Position numbers and translations under genes: made by a program
The notes under the pieces: generated by a model
What the model saw: only the letters and a program-made list of their open reading frames with translations
What the model was told of the DNA's origin: nothing
Databases searched by the model: none
Shown: positions 32,089-33,637 of the stretch, piece by piece
How the letters are laid out: each line of letters starts with the position of its first letter
How positions within the stretch are numbered: the first letter of the stretch is position 1
DNA from: Frankia sp. AiPs1
GTDB taxonomy: Bacteria > Actinomycetota > Actinomycetes > Frankiales > Frankiaceae
Direction of reading: 5' to 3'
NCBI RefSeq assembly: GCF_023716945.1
Contig: NZ_JAMQQF010000018.1
Coordinates: 1-33,637, forward strand
Length of the DNA: 33,637 nt

Positions 32089-33637
32089 GTGACCGAGGCG
32101 CCACCGCGTCCACCGGGCGATCCGCGGGCGGAAGGTCGTGCCGGGCGGGCTCGTCGGCGCGCTCACGTCCGTCGCCCCCCGGGGACTCGCCGGGCCGCGT
32201 TGGCGGGACACATCGTTCACGACGCCCGGCGGGAGCGCTCACCGCTGGGTCGGGTGGTGATCCTGCTGGCCGCCGCACTCTCGGCGCTGATCCTGGTGAC
32301 CACGGTGGGCGGCTGGACCGCCTACGAGTACTTCGGCGCGCAGATCCACCGCATCCGGCTCGGCCTCGGCGACGACCGGCCGGCGGACGCCGCCTCCGGC
32401 ACCCGCAACTTCCTCCTGGTCGGCTCGGACAGCCGGGCCGGCACCGGCGGCGAGTACCAGAGCCAGGGCGCGGTGACCGACGAGCGGTCGGACACCACCA
32501 TGCTGGCCCATCTCGACGCCGACGGGACGACGACGATGGTCTCGTTTCCCCGTGACACCCTGGTGCGCATCCCCGGGCACGGCCGCGGCAAGCTCAACTC
32601 GGCGATCACGATCGGCGGTCCCAGCCTGTTGATCAGGACGATCGAGAATCTGACCGACATCAAGATCGAACATTACGTCTCCATCGATCTCGCCGGCTTC
32701 AAGGAGATGACCGACGCCGTCGGCGGGGTCACCGTGTGCGTCAAGCCGTTGCCCGGCGGGGGCCGGTCGAACCTGTACGACCCGTGGTCGCAGTGGCGTG
32801 GCCGGATCGGCGAGAACCGACTGTCGGGAGAGCAGGCCCTGGCGTTCGTCCGGCAGCGCCACGGCCTGCCGGACAACGATTTCGATCGCATCCGCCGTCA
32901 GCAGCAGTTCGTCGGGGCGGTGTTCACGCAGGCGACCTCGTCCGGCGTGCTCACCAACCCGGTGCGGCTGGAGAACCTGCTGCACGCCGCGACGAAGGCG
33001 CTCACCGTCGACGACGGGACGAGCATGAACGATCTGCGTGCGCTCGCGACGCGGCTGCGTGGCATGTCCGCCGACCAGATCCGGTTCGAGACGATCCCGG
33101 TGCACGCGCCCACCCCCGCCGAGGGCGGCAACGCCCTCGGCGAGCTGCCCCGCTTCGGCTCCGTGCAGCTCTACGAGCCCATCGCGCTGGAGAAGTTCCT
33201 CGCTCCGCTGCGCGGCCGGCCCGGCCGGGCAGCGGCACCGGCGGTGAGCCCGTCGCCGACGGCGACCCCGGCGAAGGTGACCGTCGACGTCTACAACGGC
33301 GCCGGGGTCAGCGGCCTGGCCACCTCGGCCGCTGCCGCGCTGGACCGGGCCGGCTTCCAGGTCGGGCCAGCACGAACCTGGCGCGCCGGCGTCCAGCGCA
33401 CCACCCAGGTGCGCTACCACCCGGGTGCGGTGGATGCCGCGCGGACGGTCCAGGCCGCGGTACCCGGCAGCCGGCTGCAGCAGGACGCCGAGGTTCCCGC
33501 CGGCCGGGTGAGCCTCGTTCTCGGCACCTCCTTCGAGATGGGCACGATCACCGCGGCGCCGTCCGCCGCCGGCGCCGCGGGGCCAGCCACCGAGGGCTCA
33601 CCGGCGGGCGCGTCCGTGGGCGCCGCCTCCGGTGGGG
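32089..33637 (+). CDS. Second LCP-family glycopolymer ligase, 3' end outside the window
   Basis: The frame is open from GTG 32089 (GGGAGGGG six bases upstream) to the window edge, 516 codons without a stop. An Arg-rich cytoplasmic N terminus (about 50 residues) is followed by a membrane helix (55-76), and then the LCP domain with FLLVGSDSRAGTGGEY (Asp114/Arg116), RSDTTMLAHLDADG, VSFPRDTLVRI, IDLAGFKEMTDAVGGVTVCV and LSGEQALAFVRQRHGLPDND. A LytR_C domain (KVTVDVYNGAGVSGLATSAAAAL...) and an Ala/Gly-rich tail follow. It is homologous to the LCP protein at 26568-28394 but lacks the Pro-Arg tail. Together with the divergent thymidylyltransferase it suggests a glycan attached to the wall. Confidence 0.92.
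   Translation, partial: MTEAPPRPPGDPRAEGRAGRARRRAHVRRPPGTRRAALAGHIVHDARRERSPLGRVVILLAAALSALILVTTVGGWTAYEYFGAQIHRIRLGLGDDRPADAASGTRNFLLVGSDSRAGTGGEYQSQGAVTDERSDTTMLAHLDADGTTTMVSFPRDTLVRIPGHGRGKLNSAITIGGPSLLIRTIENLTDIKIEHYVSIDLAGFKEMTDAVGGVTVCVKPLPGGGRSNLYDPWSQWRGRIGENRLSGEQALAFVRQRHGLPDNDFDRIRRQQQFVGAVFTQATSSGVLTNPVRLENLLHAATKALTVDDGTSMNDLRALATRLRGMSADQIRFETIPVHAPTPAEGGNALGELPRFGSVQLYEPIALEKFLAPLRGRPGRAAAPAVSPSPTATPAKVTVDVYNGAGVSGLATSAAAALDRAGFQVGPARTWRAGVQRTTQVRYHPGAVDAARTVQAAVPGSRLQQDAEVPAGRVSLVLGTSFEMGTITAAPSAAGAAGPATEGSPAGASVGAASGG

Overview
The window is high-GC DNA with frequent GTG starts, GGAGG-type ribosome sites and no rRNA, tRNA or CRISPR array that I can see. Gene content and order place it in an actinomycete chromosome. 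The run pmmB-punA ... M20 amidohydrolase ... lpdA ... accA/accE/accD-birA-PH-domain protein resembles the Rv3278c-Rv3308 neighbourhood of Mycobacterium tuberculosis as I remember it. The very GC-rich, Pro/Gly-rich protein tails would suit Frankia or a close relative, but the genus is an inference.

Left part (1-10.6 kb): the start of a phosphomannomutase gene and punA (minus strand), a small PH-like protein, aspS (sequence markers fit a non-discriminating AspRS), a YbdK/Gcs2-type carboxylate-amine ligase, an M20D amidohydrolase, a gamma-glutamylcyclotransferase-fold protein, an LpdA-type flavoprotein, a DUF222/HNH (13E12-like) endonuclease gene and a DUF5313-like membrane protein. Middle-left (10.6-16.4 kb): a complete biotin-dependent acyl-CoA carboxylase set (biotinylated alpha chain, epsilon chain, PccB-like carboxyltransferase) with the biotin ligase gene birA opposite, followed by a membrane PH-domain protein.

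Middle (16.4-22.0 kb): three consecutive minus-strand genes encode single-pass membrane proteins. Each has a cytoplasmic tail (one short, two long and of low complexity), one membrane helix and a related extracytoplasmic domain with four conserved cysteines and a C-terminal WW..(F/Y)DP motif. A TetR regulator lies upstream. This paralogous cluster is the least explained part of the window and the best candidate for an uncharacterised system.

Right part (22.5-33.6 kb): a cell-envelope polysaccharide block with GtrA, UDP-glucose dehydrogenase, a truncated adenylation-domain protein translationally coupled to an LCP (LytR-CpsA-Psr) ligase, a GT-C-like membrane glycosyltransferase, a long-form glucose-1-phosphate thymidylyltransferase and a second LCP protein that runs off the window. 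A beta-carbonic anhydrase sits inside this block, preceded by a possible 10-codon leader ORF. Tandem arrays with an 18-bp period recur at four places between 20.7 and 26.8 kb, and a 15-bp-period array lies at 28.2 kb.
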